Below, one piece after another: positions 45,590-53,955 of a stretch of 64,000 nucleotides of DNA (the stretch's first letter is position 1; every line of letters begins with the position of its first letter). The stretch is from Bradyrhizobium diazoefficiens (lineage in GTDB: Bacteria > Pseudomonadota > Alphaproteobacteria > Rhizobiales > Xanthobacteraceae): the NCBI RefSeq assembly GCF_018131015.1, contig NZ_JAFCJJ010000034.1, positions 1-64,000 of the forward strand, read 5' to 3'. Below the pieces are notes generated by a model. It was not told the DNA's origin, ran no database searches, and was given only the letters and a program-made list of their open reading frames with translations. A program made the position numbers and the translations under genes.

Positions 45590-45690
45590 ATCCCGGGGCG
45601 CACGCGCGAGCGAGCGCCCCCGGAAAATGCCTATCCGTCGCATCGAGATTCCGGGTTCGCCTCCAGCGAGGCGGCCCGGAATGACCAATT
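45590..45690. repeat. Palindromic repeats between metK and ahcY
   Basis: One hairpin at about 45593-45622 (CCGGGGCGC / GCGCCCCCGG, one bulge) and another at 45648-45682 (ATTCCGGG / CCCGGAAT outer arms). It is the same kind of element as at 35095-35199. Confidence 0.6.
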
Positions 45691-45709
45691 CAACAACAGG
45701 ACGTCCGCT

Positions 45710-47131
45710 ATGAACGCGAAGCCCGGCTTCACCGATTACATCGTCAAGGACATTTCGCTGGCCGATTTCGGCCGCAAGGAGCTCTCGCTCGCCGAGACCG
45801 AGATGCCCGGCCTGATGGCCACCCGTGAGGAGTTCGGCCCGAAGCAGCCGCTGAAGGGCGCGCGCATCGCCGGCTCGCTGCACATGACGATCCAGACCGG
45901 TGTGCTGATCGAGACGCTGGCAGCCCTCGGCGCCGACATTCGCTGGGTCTCCTGCAACATCTATTCGACCCAGGACCACGCCGCGGCCGCGATCGCGGCT
46001 GCCGGCATTCCCGTCTTCGCGGTCAAGGGCGAGACGCTGAAGGATTACTGGGACTACACCGCAAAGCTGTTCGACTGGCACGGCGGCGGTCACCCCAACA
46101 TGATCCTCGACGACGGCGGTGACGCCACCATGTACGTCCATCTCGGCCTGCGCGCCGAGAACGGCGACACCGCGTTCCTGGACAAGCCGGGCTCGGAAGA
46201 AGAGGAAGTCTTCTTCGCGCTCCTGAAGAAGCAGCTCAAGGAAAAGCCGAAGGGCTACTTCGCCGCGATCGCCAACAGCATCAAGGGCGTTTCCGAAGAA
46301 ACCACCACCGGCGTGCATCGTCTCTACGACATGCAGAAGGCCGGCACGCTGCTGTGGCCGGCGATCAACGTCAATGACAGCGTCACCAAGTCGAAGTTCG
46401 ACAACCTCTATGGCTGCCGTGAATCGCTGGTCGACGGCATCCGCCGCGGCACCGACGTGATGATGTCGGGCAAGGTCGCGATGGTCGCGGGCTTCGGCGA
46501 CGTCGGCAAGGGCTCGGCCGCCTCGCTGCGCCAGGCCGGCTGCCGCGTCATGGTGTCCGAAGTCGATCCGATCTGCGCGCTTCAGGCCGCGATGGAAGGC
46601 TACGAGGTCGTGACCATGGAAGACGCGGCGCCACGCGCCGACATCTTCGTCACCGCCACCGGCAACAAGGACATCATCACCATCGAGCACATGCGGGCGA
46701 TGAAGGATCGCGCCATCGTCTGCAACATCGGCCACTTCGACAACGAGATCCAGATCGCGGGTCTGCGCAATCTGAAGTGGACCAATGTCAAGCCGCAGGT
46801 CGACGAGATCGAATTCCCCGACAAGCACCGCATCATCCTGCTGTCTGAGGGGCGCCTCGTGAACCTCGGCAATGCGATGGGCCACCCGTCCTTCGTGATG
46901 TCGGCGTCCTTCACCAACCAGACGCTGGCGCAGATCGAGCTCTTCGCCAACAACAAGGACGGCAAGTACAAGAAGGAAGTCTACGTGCTGCCGAAGTCCC
47001 TCGACGAGAAGGTAGCGCGCCTGCACCTCGCAAAGATCGGCGTCAAGCTCACCGAGCTGCGCAAGGACCAGGCCGACTATATCGGCGTCAAGCAGGAAGG
47101 CCCGTACAAGTCGGACCACTACCGGTACTGA
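45710..47131 (+). CDS. ahcY: S-adenosylhomocysteine hydrolase
   Basis: A 473-residue protein: SCNIYSTQDHAAAAIAAAGI near residue 81, the NAD-binding VAGFGDVGKGSAASLRQAG, FVTATGNKDIITIEHMRAM and the C-terminal DQADYIGVKQEGPYKSDHYR. It splits S-adenosylhomocysteine to adenosine and homocysteine, relieving product inhibition of methyltransferases. The family insert of about 40 residues is present. Translation starts at ATG 45710 with AGGA upstream. A strong terminator follows at 47157. Confidence 0.96.
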   Translation: MNAKPGFTDYIVKDISLADFGRKELSLAETEMPGLMATREEFGPKQPLKGARIAGSLHMTIQTGVLIETLAALGADIRWVSCNIYSTQDHAAAAIAAAGIPVFAVKGETLKDYWDYTAKLFDWHGGGHPNMILDDGGDATMYVHLGLRAENGDTAFLDKPGSEEEEVFFALLKKQLKEKPKGYFAAIANSIKGVSEETTTGVHRLYDMQKAGTLLWPAINVNDSVTKSKFDNLYGCRESLVDGIRRGTDVMMSGKVAMVAGFGDVGKGSAASLRQAGCRVMVSEVDPICALQAAMEGYEVVTMEDAAPRADIFVTATGNKDIITIEHMRAMKDRAIVCNIGHFDNEIQIAGLRNLKWTNVKPQVDEIEFPDKHRIILLSEGRLVNLGNAMGHPSFVMSASFTNQTLAQIELFANNKDGKYKKEVYVLPKSLDEKVARLHLAKIGVKLTELRKDQADYIGVKQEGPYKSDHYRY

Positions 47132-47156
47132 GATCTGGAAACGAAAATGGATGTGC

Positions 47157-47182
47157 GAAGCCCCGGAGCGATCCGGGGCTTC
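47157..47182 (+). terminator. Rho-independent terminator after ahcY
   Basis: Perfect 11-pair stem GAAGCCCCGGA / TCCGGGGCTTC with GCGA loop, followed by a short T-containing run (GTCGTTTC). It lies 26 bases after the ahcY stop. Confidence 0.85.
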
Positions 47183-47289
47183 GTCGTTTCGGGGAGCGGA
47201 ATTCAACTCTCTTTACGGTTGCATCACGGCCGATCGCGGATTGACGCGGCGCGCCCGTGGGCTGACAATCCGCCGGTTCGGAGGAAACC

Positions 47290-48750
47290 ATGCAACCAGA
47301 ACATTTCGACGTGCTGATCGTCGGTGCCGGCCTGTCCGGCATCGGCGCGGGCTATCATCTTCAGGCCAAGTGCCCGGGCAAGAGCTACGTCATCCTGGAG
47401 GGCCGCGACTGCATCGGCGGCACCTGGGACCTGTTCCGGTATCCCGGCATCCGCTCCGACAGCGACATGTTCACGCTCGGCTATTCCTTCAAGCCGTGGA
47501 CCGATCCGAAGGCGATCGCCGACGGCCCGCAGATCCTGAACTATGTGCGCGAGACGGCGGCCGAGAACGGCATCGACAGCAAGATCCGCTACCGCCATCG
47601 CGTCAAGCGCGCGGCATGGTCGACGAGCGAGGCGCGCTGGACGATCGAGGCCGAACGCACGACGGGAGAGGGCGCAACGGAGACGGTGCGCTTCACCTGC
47701 AATTTCCTGTTCATGTGCGCGGGCTACTACAAATACGAGCAAGGCTATACGCCGGAATTCAAAGGCGCGGCGGAGTTCGGCGGCCGCATCGTGCATCCGC
47801 AGAAATGGACCGAGGACATCGACTATGCGGGCAAGCGCGTCGTCGTGATCGGTTCGGGCGCGACCGCCGTGACGCTGGTGCCCGAGCTTGCGAAGAAGGC
47901 CGCGCAGGTCACCATGCTGCAGCGCTCGCCGACCTACGTGGTGTCGCGCCCGGCGCAGGATCCGCTCGCCAACAAATTGCGCCGCAACCTGCCGGCGCAG
48001 CTCGCCTATCACCTGATCCGCTGGCGCAACGTGCTGTGGGGGATGTATTTCTTCCAGCTCAGCCGCCGCAAGCCGGCGCGCGTCAAGCAGCTGATCCTTG
48101 GCGGCGTCAGGATGGCGCTCGGGCCCGACTACGACGTCGCGACCCATTTCACCCCGCGCTACAATCCCTGGGACCAGAGGCTCTGCCTCGTGCCGGACGG
48201 CGACCTGTTCAAGGCGATCCGCGAGCAGCGCGCCTCGGTCGTGACCAGCGAGATCGATACGTTCACGCACGACGGCATTCGCCTCAAGGACGGCAGCGAG
48301 CTTGCCGCCGACATCATCGTGACGGCGACCGGGCTCGTGCTCCAGGTCGTCGGGGGGCTGGAGGTGAGCGTCGACGGCCGCGCCGTCGATTTTGCGAACA
48401 CCCTGACCTACAAGGGCATGATGTATGCCGACGTGCCGAACATGGCGTCGGCCTTCGGCTACACCAACGCGTCCTGGACGCTGAAATGCGATCTCACCTG
48501 CGAGTATGTCTGCCGGCTCATCAACTACATGGACCGGCATAATTTCCGTCAATGCATGCCGCACAATGTCGATCCGACCATCACCGCCCAGCCTTCGCTC
48601 GACTTCAGCTCGGGCTATGTGCAGCGTTCGGTGGCGAAGATGCCGAAGCAGGGCTCGAAGCGGCCGTGGCGGCTGTACCAGAACTACGCCCTCGACATCG
48701 TCTCCCTGCGCTTCGGCAAGATCGATGACGGCGTGATGAAGTATTCCTGA
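47290..48750 (+). CDS. FAD-dependent monooxygenase (Baeyer-Villiger / EthA-like)
   Basis: A 486-residue flavoprotein. DVLIVGAGLSGIGAGYHLQA is the FAD-binding loop, GGTWDLFRYPGIRSDSDMF is the signature of flavin-containing/BV monooxygenases, VVVIGSGATAVTLVPELA is the NADPH-binding loop, and DIIVTATGL is the ATG motif. It should insert oxygen into ketones or oxidise heteroatoms; EthA-type enzymes are closest in layout. GAGGAAACC precedes the ATG. It is apparently monocistronic. Confidence 0.88.
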   Translation: MQPEHFDVLIVGAGLSGIGAGYHLQAKCPGKSYVILEGRDCIGGTWDLFRYPGIRSDSDMFTLGYSFKPWTDPKAIADGPQILNYVRETAAENGIDSKIRYRHRVKRAAWSTSEARWTIEAERTTGEGATETVRFTCNFLFMCAGYYKYEQGYTPEFKGAAEFGGRIVHPQKWTEDIDYAGKRVVVIGSGATAVTLVPELAKKAAQVTMLQRSPTYVVSRPAQDPLANKLRRNLPAQLAYHLIRWRNVLWGMYFFQLSRRKPARVKQLILGGVRMALGPDYDVATHFTPRYNPWDQRLCLVPDGDLFKAIREQRASVVTSEIDTFTHDGIRLKDGSELAADIIVTATGLVLQVVGGLEVSVDGRAVDFANTLTYKGMMYADVPNMASAFGYTNASWTLKCDLTCEYVCRLINYMDRHNFRQCMPHNVDPTITAQPSLDFSSGYVQRSVAKMPKQGSKRPWRLYQNYALDIVSLRFGKIDDGVMKYS

Positions 48751-48904
48751 TCTCCGCCGCTGCAACGGACCGCGCAATCGCTGAATTGTGAGCCGCGGGC
48801 GATGCGAAAGTAGGGCATGAAGTCGCGGCATCGCGCCGCGAACGGATCAACCATCCCTGTCGGTGAGTCGATGCGGCGCCAGACGCCCGCTCTCAATCCC
48901 AGAG

Positions 48905-49963
48905 ATGACGATGCCCGACATGATCGACCACGACCGCCGCCGGTTCCTTGGCTCAGCCATGCTCGGTGCTGCCGCAGCTCCGCTGCTGTTCACGAGCCCG
49001 GCAGCCGCCCAGGGCGGTGGAACAGGTGCGGCCAAATTGCCTGCCATCAGGCCGGGCGCGAACACGGATTTTGGCGCGTTGAAGCAGATCGACGCGGGCG
49101 TGCTCAACGTCGGCTATGCCGAGGCCGGACCGGCCGACGGTCCGCCGGTGATCCTGCTGCATGGCTGGCCTTACGACATCCACAGCTTCGCCGATGTGGC
49201 GCCAGCGCTGGCGCAAGCCGGCCATCGCGTCATCGTTCCGCATCTGCGCGGCTACGGCACCACGCGTTTCCTGTCGCCCGACGCGATGCGCAACGGCGAG
49301 CCGGCGGCGCTCGCCGCCGACATCGTCGCCTTGATGGATGCGCTCGGCATCGGCCAGGCGACGCTCGCCGGCTATGACTGGGGCGCGCGGACCGCCAACA
49401 TCGTCGCCGCACTCCGGCCCGAGCGCGTCAAGGCGATGGTCTCGGTCAGTGGTTACCTGATCTCGAGCCAGGCGGCCGGCAAGATGCCGCTGCCGCCGGG
49501 CGCCGAGCTGCAATGGTGGTATCAATTCTACTTCGCCACCGAGCGCGGCCGCGAAGGCTACGCGAAGAACCGGCACGACTTCGCCAAGCTGATCTGGAAG
49601 CTCGCCTCGCCGAAGTGGAATTTCGACGACGCCACCTATGACCGTAGCGCAGCCTCGCTCGACAATCCCGATCATGTCGACGTCTCGATCCACAACTATC
49701 GCTGGCGGCTCGGCCTCGCCGAGGGCGAGCCGCAATATGCCGAACTGGAGCGGCGGCTCGCCGCGCTGCCGGTGATCACCGTGCCGACCATCACCATGGA
49801 GGGCGATGCCAACGGCGCGCCGCACCCGGAACCCGCGGCCTACGCCAGGAAGTTTTCGGGCAAATACGAGCACCGCACGGTCAGCGGCGGCATCGGCCAC
49901 AACCTGCCCCAGGAGGCGCCGCAGGCCTTCGCCCGGGCCGTGGCCGATATCGCCGCGGCGTGA
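48905..49963 (+). CDS. Tat-exported alpha/beta hydrolase
   Basis: About 352 residues. A twin-arginine signal DHDRRRFLGSAMLG is followed by a hydrophobic stretch and TSPAAAQ. The mature part is an epoxide-hydrolase/dehalogenase-like fold: VILLHGWPYDIHSFADVAP (oxyanion loop), LAGYDWGARTANIVAAL (Asp nucleophile in GYDWG) and SGGIGHNLPQEAP (catalytic His). The Asp nucleophile suggests epoxide or haloalkane hydrolysis rather than esterase activity. ATG 48905 or 48911 is the start. Substrate unknown. Confidence 0.85.
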   Translation: MTMPDMIDHDRRRFLGSAMLGAAAAPLLFTSPAAAQGGGTGAAKLPAIRPGANTDFGALKQIDAGVLNVGYAEAGPADGPPVILLHGWPYDIHSFADVAPALAQAGHRVIVPHLRGYGTTRFLSPDAMRNGEPAALAADIVALMDALGIGQATLAGYDWGARTANIVAALRPERVKAMVSVSGYLISSQAAGKMPLPPGAELQWWYQFYFATERGREGYAKNRHDFAKLIWKLASPKWNFDDATYDRSAASLDNPDHVDVSIHNYRWRLGLAEGEPQYAELERRLAALPVITVPTITMEGDANGAPHPEPAAYARKFSGKYEHRTVSGGIGHNLPQEAPQAFARAVADIAAA

Positions 49964-50056
49964 GCGGGGCCTGACCGGCCCGAACGGTTAACGCCGGATT
50001 TACGGGTCCGGCCTAGCCTGTCTCGGCCGGAGTCACTCGCAAGGCCGAGGTGCCCA

Positions 50057-50212
50057 ATGGAAGCCCAGAGAATCGCGGTCGACGCCGTCGTGGCGCTGAC
50101 CGATTGCGACCGCGACGAGGTCGTCGCCTTCATCCGCCGGCTCTATCGCGCCGGCGTCACCGATCCCAAGCGCCTGACCTTCAAGGGCCTGCAGGCGCTG
50201 TCGCGGGCGTGA
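50057..50212 (+). CDS. Small conserved-looking 51-residue protein
   Basis: MEAQRIAVDAVVALTDCDRD begins a 51-codon frame with strong core-type third-position G/C usage. It continues EVVAFIRRLYRAGVTDPKR and ends LQALSRA. It is amphipathic and helical, without a signal or membrane span. GAGGTG lies six bases before the ATG. It stands alone between the hydrolase and LpxO-like genes. I recall no named family; codon usage and a proper start argue for a real gene. Confidence 0.6.
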   Translation: MEAQRIAVDAVVALTDCDRDEVVAFIRRLYRAGVTDPKRLTFKGLQALSRA

Positions 50213-50343
50213 TTCGGCGCCTATCGACCGGTTCCCCGGTTCCCCGCGCCCTTTTGGTTGACCGCAACCCACCGGTGAATACCTTGCCGCTACGGCCGGG
50301 GCGGGTTACACGACAGCCAGCTGGGTCATCTGGGATCGGGGAA

Positions 50344-51273
50344 ATGCTGAAACAGCTTTTTGCGCCGCAACTCGTCATTCTCTACGTGCTTGTGGCGTCC
50401 ACGATTTACGTTCATTTCCGGGGCAAGCAGCGGCTGCGCTTCGCGCGCCAGCTCGGCGATCACTCGACCTATCTCGCGCCCTACAACGTGCTGATGTATG
50501 CCGGCTCGGCGGTGCCGAACAAGCCGGTGATCTCGGTCGAGCAGTTTCCCGAGCTGAAATCCCTGAGCGAGAACTGGGAGACCATCCGCGACGAGGCCGT
50601 GCGCCTGTTCGACGAAGGCTTCATCCGCGCCGCCGCCAAGAACAACGACTGGGGCTTCTACTCGTTCTTCAAGAGCGGCTGGAAGCGCTTTTACCTGAAA
50701 TGGTACGACGACTTCCTGCCGTCGGCGAACACGCTGTGCCCGAAGACGGTGGAGTTGCTCAAGTCGATCCCGAGCGTGCACGGCGCGATGTTCGCGATGC
50801 TGCCGCCGGGCGGCAAGCTCGGTGCGCACCGCGATCCCTTCGCCGGTAGCTTGCGCTATCACCTCGGCCTCGTCACGCCGAACTCGAACAAGTGCCGCAT
50901 CCTGGTCGACGGCGTCGAATGCGTCTGGCGCGACGGCGAGGCCTTCATGTTCGACGAGACCTTCATCCACAGCGCCGAGAACCAGACCGACGTCAACCGC
51001 ATCATCCTGTTCTGCGACGTCGAGCGCCCGATGAAGTTCGGCTTCATGACCGCGATCAACCGCTGGGTCAGCCACAACATCGTCAAGGCGTCGGCGACCC
51101 AGAACGTCGAGGGCGAGCATGTCGGCGTGCTCAACAAGGTGTTCGGCAAGCTCTACGAGATCCATCTGCAGAGCCGCAAGCTCAAGGAATGGAACCGCAA
51201 CGTCTACTACATGCTGAAATACTCGCTGACGGCACTGATCCTCGGCCTGATCGTGATATCGGCGCTGCGCTAA
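50344..51273 (+). CDS. Aspartyl/asparaginyl beta-hydroxylase family (LpxO-like)
   Basis: A 309-residue protein with an N-terminal span (LVILYVLVASTIYVHF) and a C-terminal span (YSLTALILGLIVISAL). The 2-oxoglutarate/Fe(II) domain shows PPGGKLGAHRDPFAGSLRYH (His162, Asp164), MFDETFIHSAEN (His209) and the Arg of NRIILFCD. LpxO enzymes 2-hydroxylate acyl chains of lipid A at the inner membrane. The fit with the nearby LPS genes is good, but other hydroxylases of this family exist. The start ATG 50344 directly opens the membrane anchor. Confidence 0.82.
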   Translation: MLKQLFAPQLVILYVLVASTIYVHFRGKQRLRFARQLGDHSTYLAPYNVLMYAGSAVPNKPVISVEQFPELKSLSENWETIRDEAVRLFDEGFIRAAAKNNDWGFYSFFKSGWKRFYLKWYDDFLPSANTLCPKTVELLKSIPSVHGAMFAMLPPGGKLGAHRDPFAGSLRYHLGLVTPNSNKCRILVDGVECVWRDGEAFMFDETFIHSAENQTDVNRIILFCDVERPMKFGFMTAINRWVSHNIVKASATQNVEGEHVGVLNKVFGKLYEIHLQSRKLKEWNRNVYYMLKYSLTALILGLIVISALR

Positions 51274-51304
51274 TCCGCCCTGCGATCTTTGCGCTTCTTC
51301 GCCC

Positions 51305-52030
51305 TCATCCGGCGGCAAAGGCGACGAGTTGAACGCCGGCCAAGCCGAGGACGGCCGCCAGGATGTAGCGCGTCGCTGTTTGCGAAAGCCATCGCAGGCC
51401 AATTCTCGTGCCGACGATGGCGCCGGCAAGCGCACCCAGGGCATAGAGCCAGGTTTGCGACGAGGGCGCCTGCCCGGCGTGAAGTGCGCCGACCAGTCCG
51501 ACGGCTGAGTTTCCCAGGATGAATGGCGCGGAGAGTGCCGCGGTCTGCTTTGGTGATGCCCAGCGCATCCCGATCAGAATGGGAGCGAGGAAAACGCCGC
51601 CACCGACGCCGGTCAGCCCGGAGACGAAGCCGATAACGGCGCCCGTCGATATCGCAGCCCACAGTGGCGTCGTGCGATCCCGGGTGTCCTCATCGTTCCG
51701 TCCGATCATCAGGACGACAGCGGCGATCAGGAGCACGATCCCCGTCACCGAGTGATAGATGTCTTCGCTCAGAACAATGGACGCGCCGACCAGGGTAGGC
51801 GGCAGCGAGGCGATCAGAAGCGGCTTGAGCTTGGCCCAGTCGATGTGGCTGCCGCGATTGAACAGCCACGTGGAGTAGGTGGCCGCGACGATGTTCAGCA
51901 ACAGGGCCGTTGGCCGCATCTCGCCTGGAGGAAACGAGGCAAAGGCCATCAGGGCAAGAAATGCCGTTCCTCCAGCCTGACCTACCGTTGCATAGAGAAG
52001 CGAAACGACAGCGAAGCCGGCCGTCAGCAT
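51305..52030 (-). CDS. TauE/SafE-family membrane permease
   Basis: A 241-residue protein with about eight hydrophobic segments. LYATVGQAGGTAFLALMAF at the N terminus and the symmetric GLTGVGGGVFLAPILIGM in the second half are the paired motifs of TauE/SafE. It probably exports sulfite, sulfonates or similar small anions. It follows, on the same strand, a Spy/CpxP-like gene by three bases, so the two form a small operon. Confidence 0.85.
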   Translation of the reverse strand: MLTAGFAVVSLLYATVGQAGGTAFLALMAFASFPPGEMRPTALLLNIVAATYSTWLFNRGSHIDWAKLKPLLIASLPPTLVGASIVLSEDIYHSVTGIVLLIAAVVLMIGRNDEDTRDRTTPLWAAISTGAVIGFVSGLTGVGGGVFLAPILIGMRWASPKQTAALSAPFILGNSAVGLVGALHAGQAPSSQTWLYALGALAGAIVGTRIGLRWLSQTATRYILAAVLGLAGVQLVAFAAG

Positions 52031-52033
52031 TTT

Positions 52034-52576
52034 CTAATGATGGTGCTTGTGACCTTTGGAGCCATCGGGGTGCTGGTAACCCCGCAGCTCCGCGTATCGC
52101 TGCATCTGGCCCGGATCGAGCAGGGCGGCGGTCGACAGATGATATTTGAGATGGCTTTCGCGCAGCAGCGCCTGGGTTTCCGAAATGGCAACGAGGGCCG
52201 CCTTGAGCGAGTCCGACGTCACGACGCGGGCGGAGAAGAGCCGGTCCAGCTCCGTCTCTTGCTCGACGAGCCTGTTGCCCAGCGGGACCGCCTCCTGCTT
52301 CATGGCATCGAAGAGACGCTGAACCTGGATGCGTTGATCCGGCGTCAGGTCAAGGCGATCACCGAGCTCAAGCACATGGCTCGGGCCGGGATAGCCATTG
52401 AGCTCGGCGGCAAGCGCCAGACCCATGCCCCGTCCGGCTTTGAGGTCGTCGATCTGCTGCTGCGACAGCGCCTTGATGGGGCGCTGCTCGAGCCCGGCAT
52501 AAGGCTGGCTCGACTGCGCGCCGGCAGCGTTGCACATGACGACAAGCGTGGCCGTGATCAGCAGAATTCGTCTCAT
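52034..52576 (-). CDS. Periplasmic Spy/CpxP-like protein with His-rich tail
   Basis: A 180-residue protein with a signal peptide (ILLITATLVVMCNAAGAQ). The helical body has LDLTPDQRIQVQRLFDAMKQ and ELDRLFSARVVTSDSLKAAL, as in heavy-metal sensor/Spy-like proteins (LTPDQ motif). The C terminus KGHKHHH is a likely metal-binding tail. It precedes the TauE gene on the same transcript. Role probably in envelope metal stress or chaperoning (inference). Confidence 0.78.
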   Translation of the reverse strand: MRRILLITATLVVMCNAAGAQSSQPYAGLEQRPIKALSQQQIDDLKAGRGMGLALAAELNGYPGPSHVLELGDRLDLTPDQRIQVQRLFDAMKQEAVPLGNRLVEQETELDRLFSARVVTSDSLKAALVAISETQALLRESHLKYHLSTAALLDPGQMQRYAELRGYQHPDGSKGHKHHH

Positions 52577-52676
52577 GTGACTGGCTCCGTGAAGTCCCAA
52601 GGCACTTATCTTGCTGGACGGTTCGCGCCGTGGCAACAAGAATGCCTTGATCGAGCGGCCAATCATGGAGCAGGCA

Positions 52677-53135
52677 ATGGCCCCGCTGCCAGTTGCGAGC
52701 ACCGACATCGTGCAATTCTTCCGCGCGTGGCTGGAGACCTTCGCGGGCTATGTCCGCGAGGTCGACTACGCCTCCGCACGGCCGCTCTTCCATCCGGATG
52801 TGCTGGCGTTCGGCACGCACAACGATGTCATTCCCGGTCTGGACCAATGGGTCTCAACGCAATGGAATAACGTCTGGCCGAAGACGGCCGACTTCCGCTT
52901 CGTGCTCGAGCAGACCGTGATCCTGGCGTCGGCGGACGGCATGATGGCGACGGTGATCGCGCCGTGGACGAGCACGGGCTATCATCCCGATGGCAGCCCG
53001 TTTCCGCGGCCCGGACGGGCGACCATGGTGTTTTGCCAAGATGCCGGGAATTGGCTTTGCGTGCACTCGCACATGTCGCTCAATCGCGGTGTGCCGCAGG
53101 CAAGCCACGCCGACCGGCCGGTGAAGGCCTGGTAG
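52677..53135 (+). CDS. NTF2/SnoaL-like protein
   Basis: A 152-residue cone-fold protein: IVQFFRAWLETFAGYVREVD, PLFHPDVLAFGTH, WVSTQWNNVWPKTADFRFVL and FCQDAGNWLCVHSHMSLNRG. The family includes ketosteroid-isomerase-like and DUF4440-like proteins; the substrate is unknown. ATG 52677 has GGAG six bases upstream; ATG 52665 is also possible. A strong terminator follows at once. Confidence 0.78.
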   Translation: MAPLPVASTDIVQFFRAWLETFAGYVREVDYASARPLFHPDVLAFGTHNDVIPGLDQWVSTQWNNVWPKTADFRFVLEQTVILASADGMMATVIAPWTSTGYHPDGSPFPRPGRATMVFCQDAGNWLCVHSHMSLNRGVPQASHADRPVKAW

Positions 53136-53142
53136 AAAACGC

Positions 53143-53173
53143 AAAAGGCCCCGGACAGATCCGGGGCCTTTTT
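53143..53173. terminator. Bidirectional Rho-independent terminator
   Basis: 13-pair stem (AAAAGGCCCCGGA / TCCGGGGCCTTTT) with CAGA loop and flanking A and T runs, located between convergent genes ending at 53135 and 53196. It can terminate both. Confidence 0.88.
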
Positions 53174-53195
53174 CCATTTCGAGATCTCGCGCGGC

Positions 53196-53897
53196 CTATT
53201 CCGGCTGGCCGATGCTCACCTTCAGCGTGCCGATGCCGTCGACGCCGCATTCGAGCTTGTCGCCCACCTGGAGCTGCGACACGCCGGCCGGCGTGCCCGT
53301 CATGATGATGTCGCCGGCGGCGAGCTTCACCTGCTGGGAAAGCTGCCAGATCGTCTCCGGCACGTTCCAGATCATCTGCTCGAGGTCGCCGGTCTGGGCT
53401 TCCTTGCCGTTGACGGTCAGCCAGATCCTGCCCTTGGAGGGATGGCCGATCTTCGCGGCCGGCTGGATCGCGGAGGCGGGGGCCGAGCCGTCGAACGACT
53501 TGCCGATCTCCCACGGGCGCTCCTTCTTGCGCGAGGCGATCTGGAGGTCGCGGCGGGTGAGATCGATGCCGACGGCGTAGCCGTAGACATGGTCCAGCGC
53601 CTTCTCGGCGGGGATGTTGAGGCCGCCGCTCTTGAGCGCGACGATCAGCTCGACCTCGTGGTGCAGGTCCTTGGTCAGCGGTGGATAGGGAATGGTGGCG
53701 CCGTCGGGCACCAGCATGTCCGCGTGCTTGGCGAAGAAGAACGGCGGGGCGCGCTCGTCATTGCCCATCTCGCGGATGTGCTCGAGATAGTTGCGGCCGA
53801 CGCACCAGATGCGGCGCACGGGATAGCGGCCGCTCTCGCCGACGACGGGAAGCGAAGCCTGGGGCGGAAGCGGGATGACGTAGGAGGCGGCGTTCAT
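53196..53897 (-). CDS. Fumarylacetoacetate hydrolase (FAH) family protein
   Basis: A 233-residue enzyme of FAH/FAHD1 type: RIWCVGRNYLEHIREMG, FFAKHADMLVPDG, DLHHEVELIVAL (metal-binding E-x-E pair), GYAVGIDLTRRDLQ and GDIIMTGTPAGVSQLQVGD. FAHD1-like enzymes hydrolyse acylpyruvates or decarboxylate oxaloacetate. It may act with the upstream or downstream aromatic catabolism but stands alone here. The start ATG 53897 matches the family length. Confidence 0.9.
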   Translation of the reverse strand: MNAASYVIPLPPQASLPVVGESGRYPVRRIWCVGRNYLEHIREMGNDERAPPFFFAKHADMLVPDGATIPYPPLTKDLHHEVELIVALKSGGLNIPAEKALDHVYGYAVGIDLTRRDLQIASRKKERPWEIGKSFDGSAPASAIQPAAKIGHPSKGRIWLTVNGKEAQTGDLEQMIWNVPETIWQLSQQVKLAAGDIIMTGTPAGVSQLQVGDKLECGVDGIGTLKVSIGQPE

Positions 53898-53955
53898 GAA
53901 GCGGTCTCGCTGCTCTTGAGGTGACCTTGGGGTGATCCTGGGGTGGCAAGAAACT

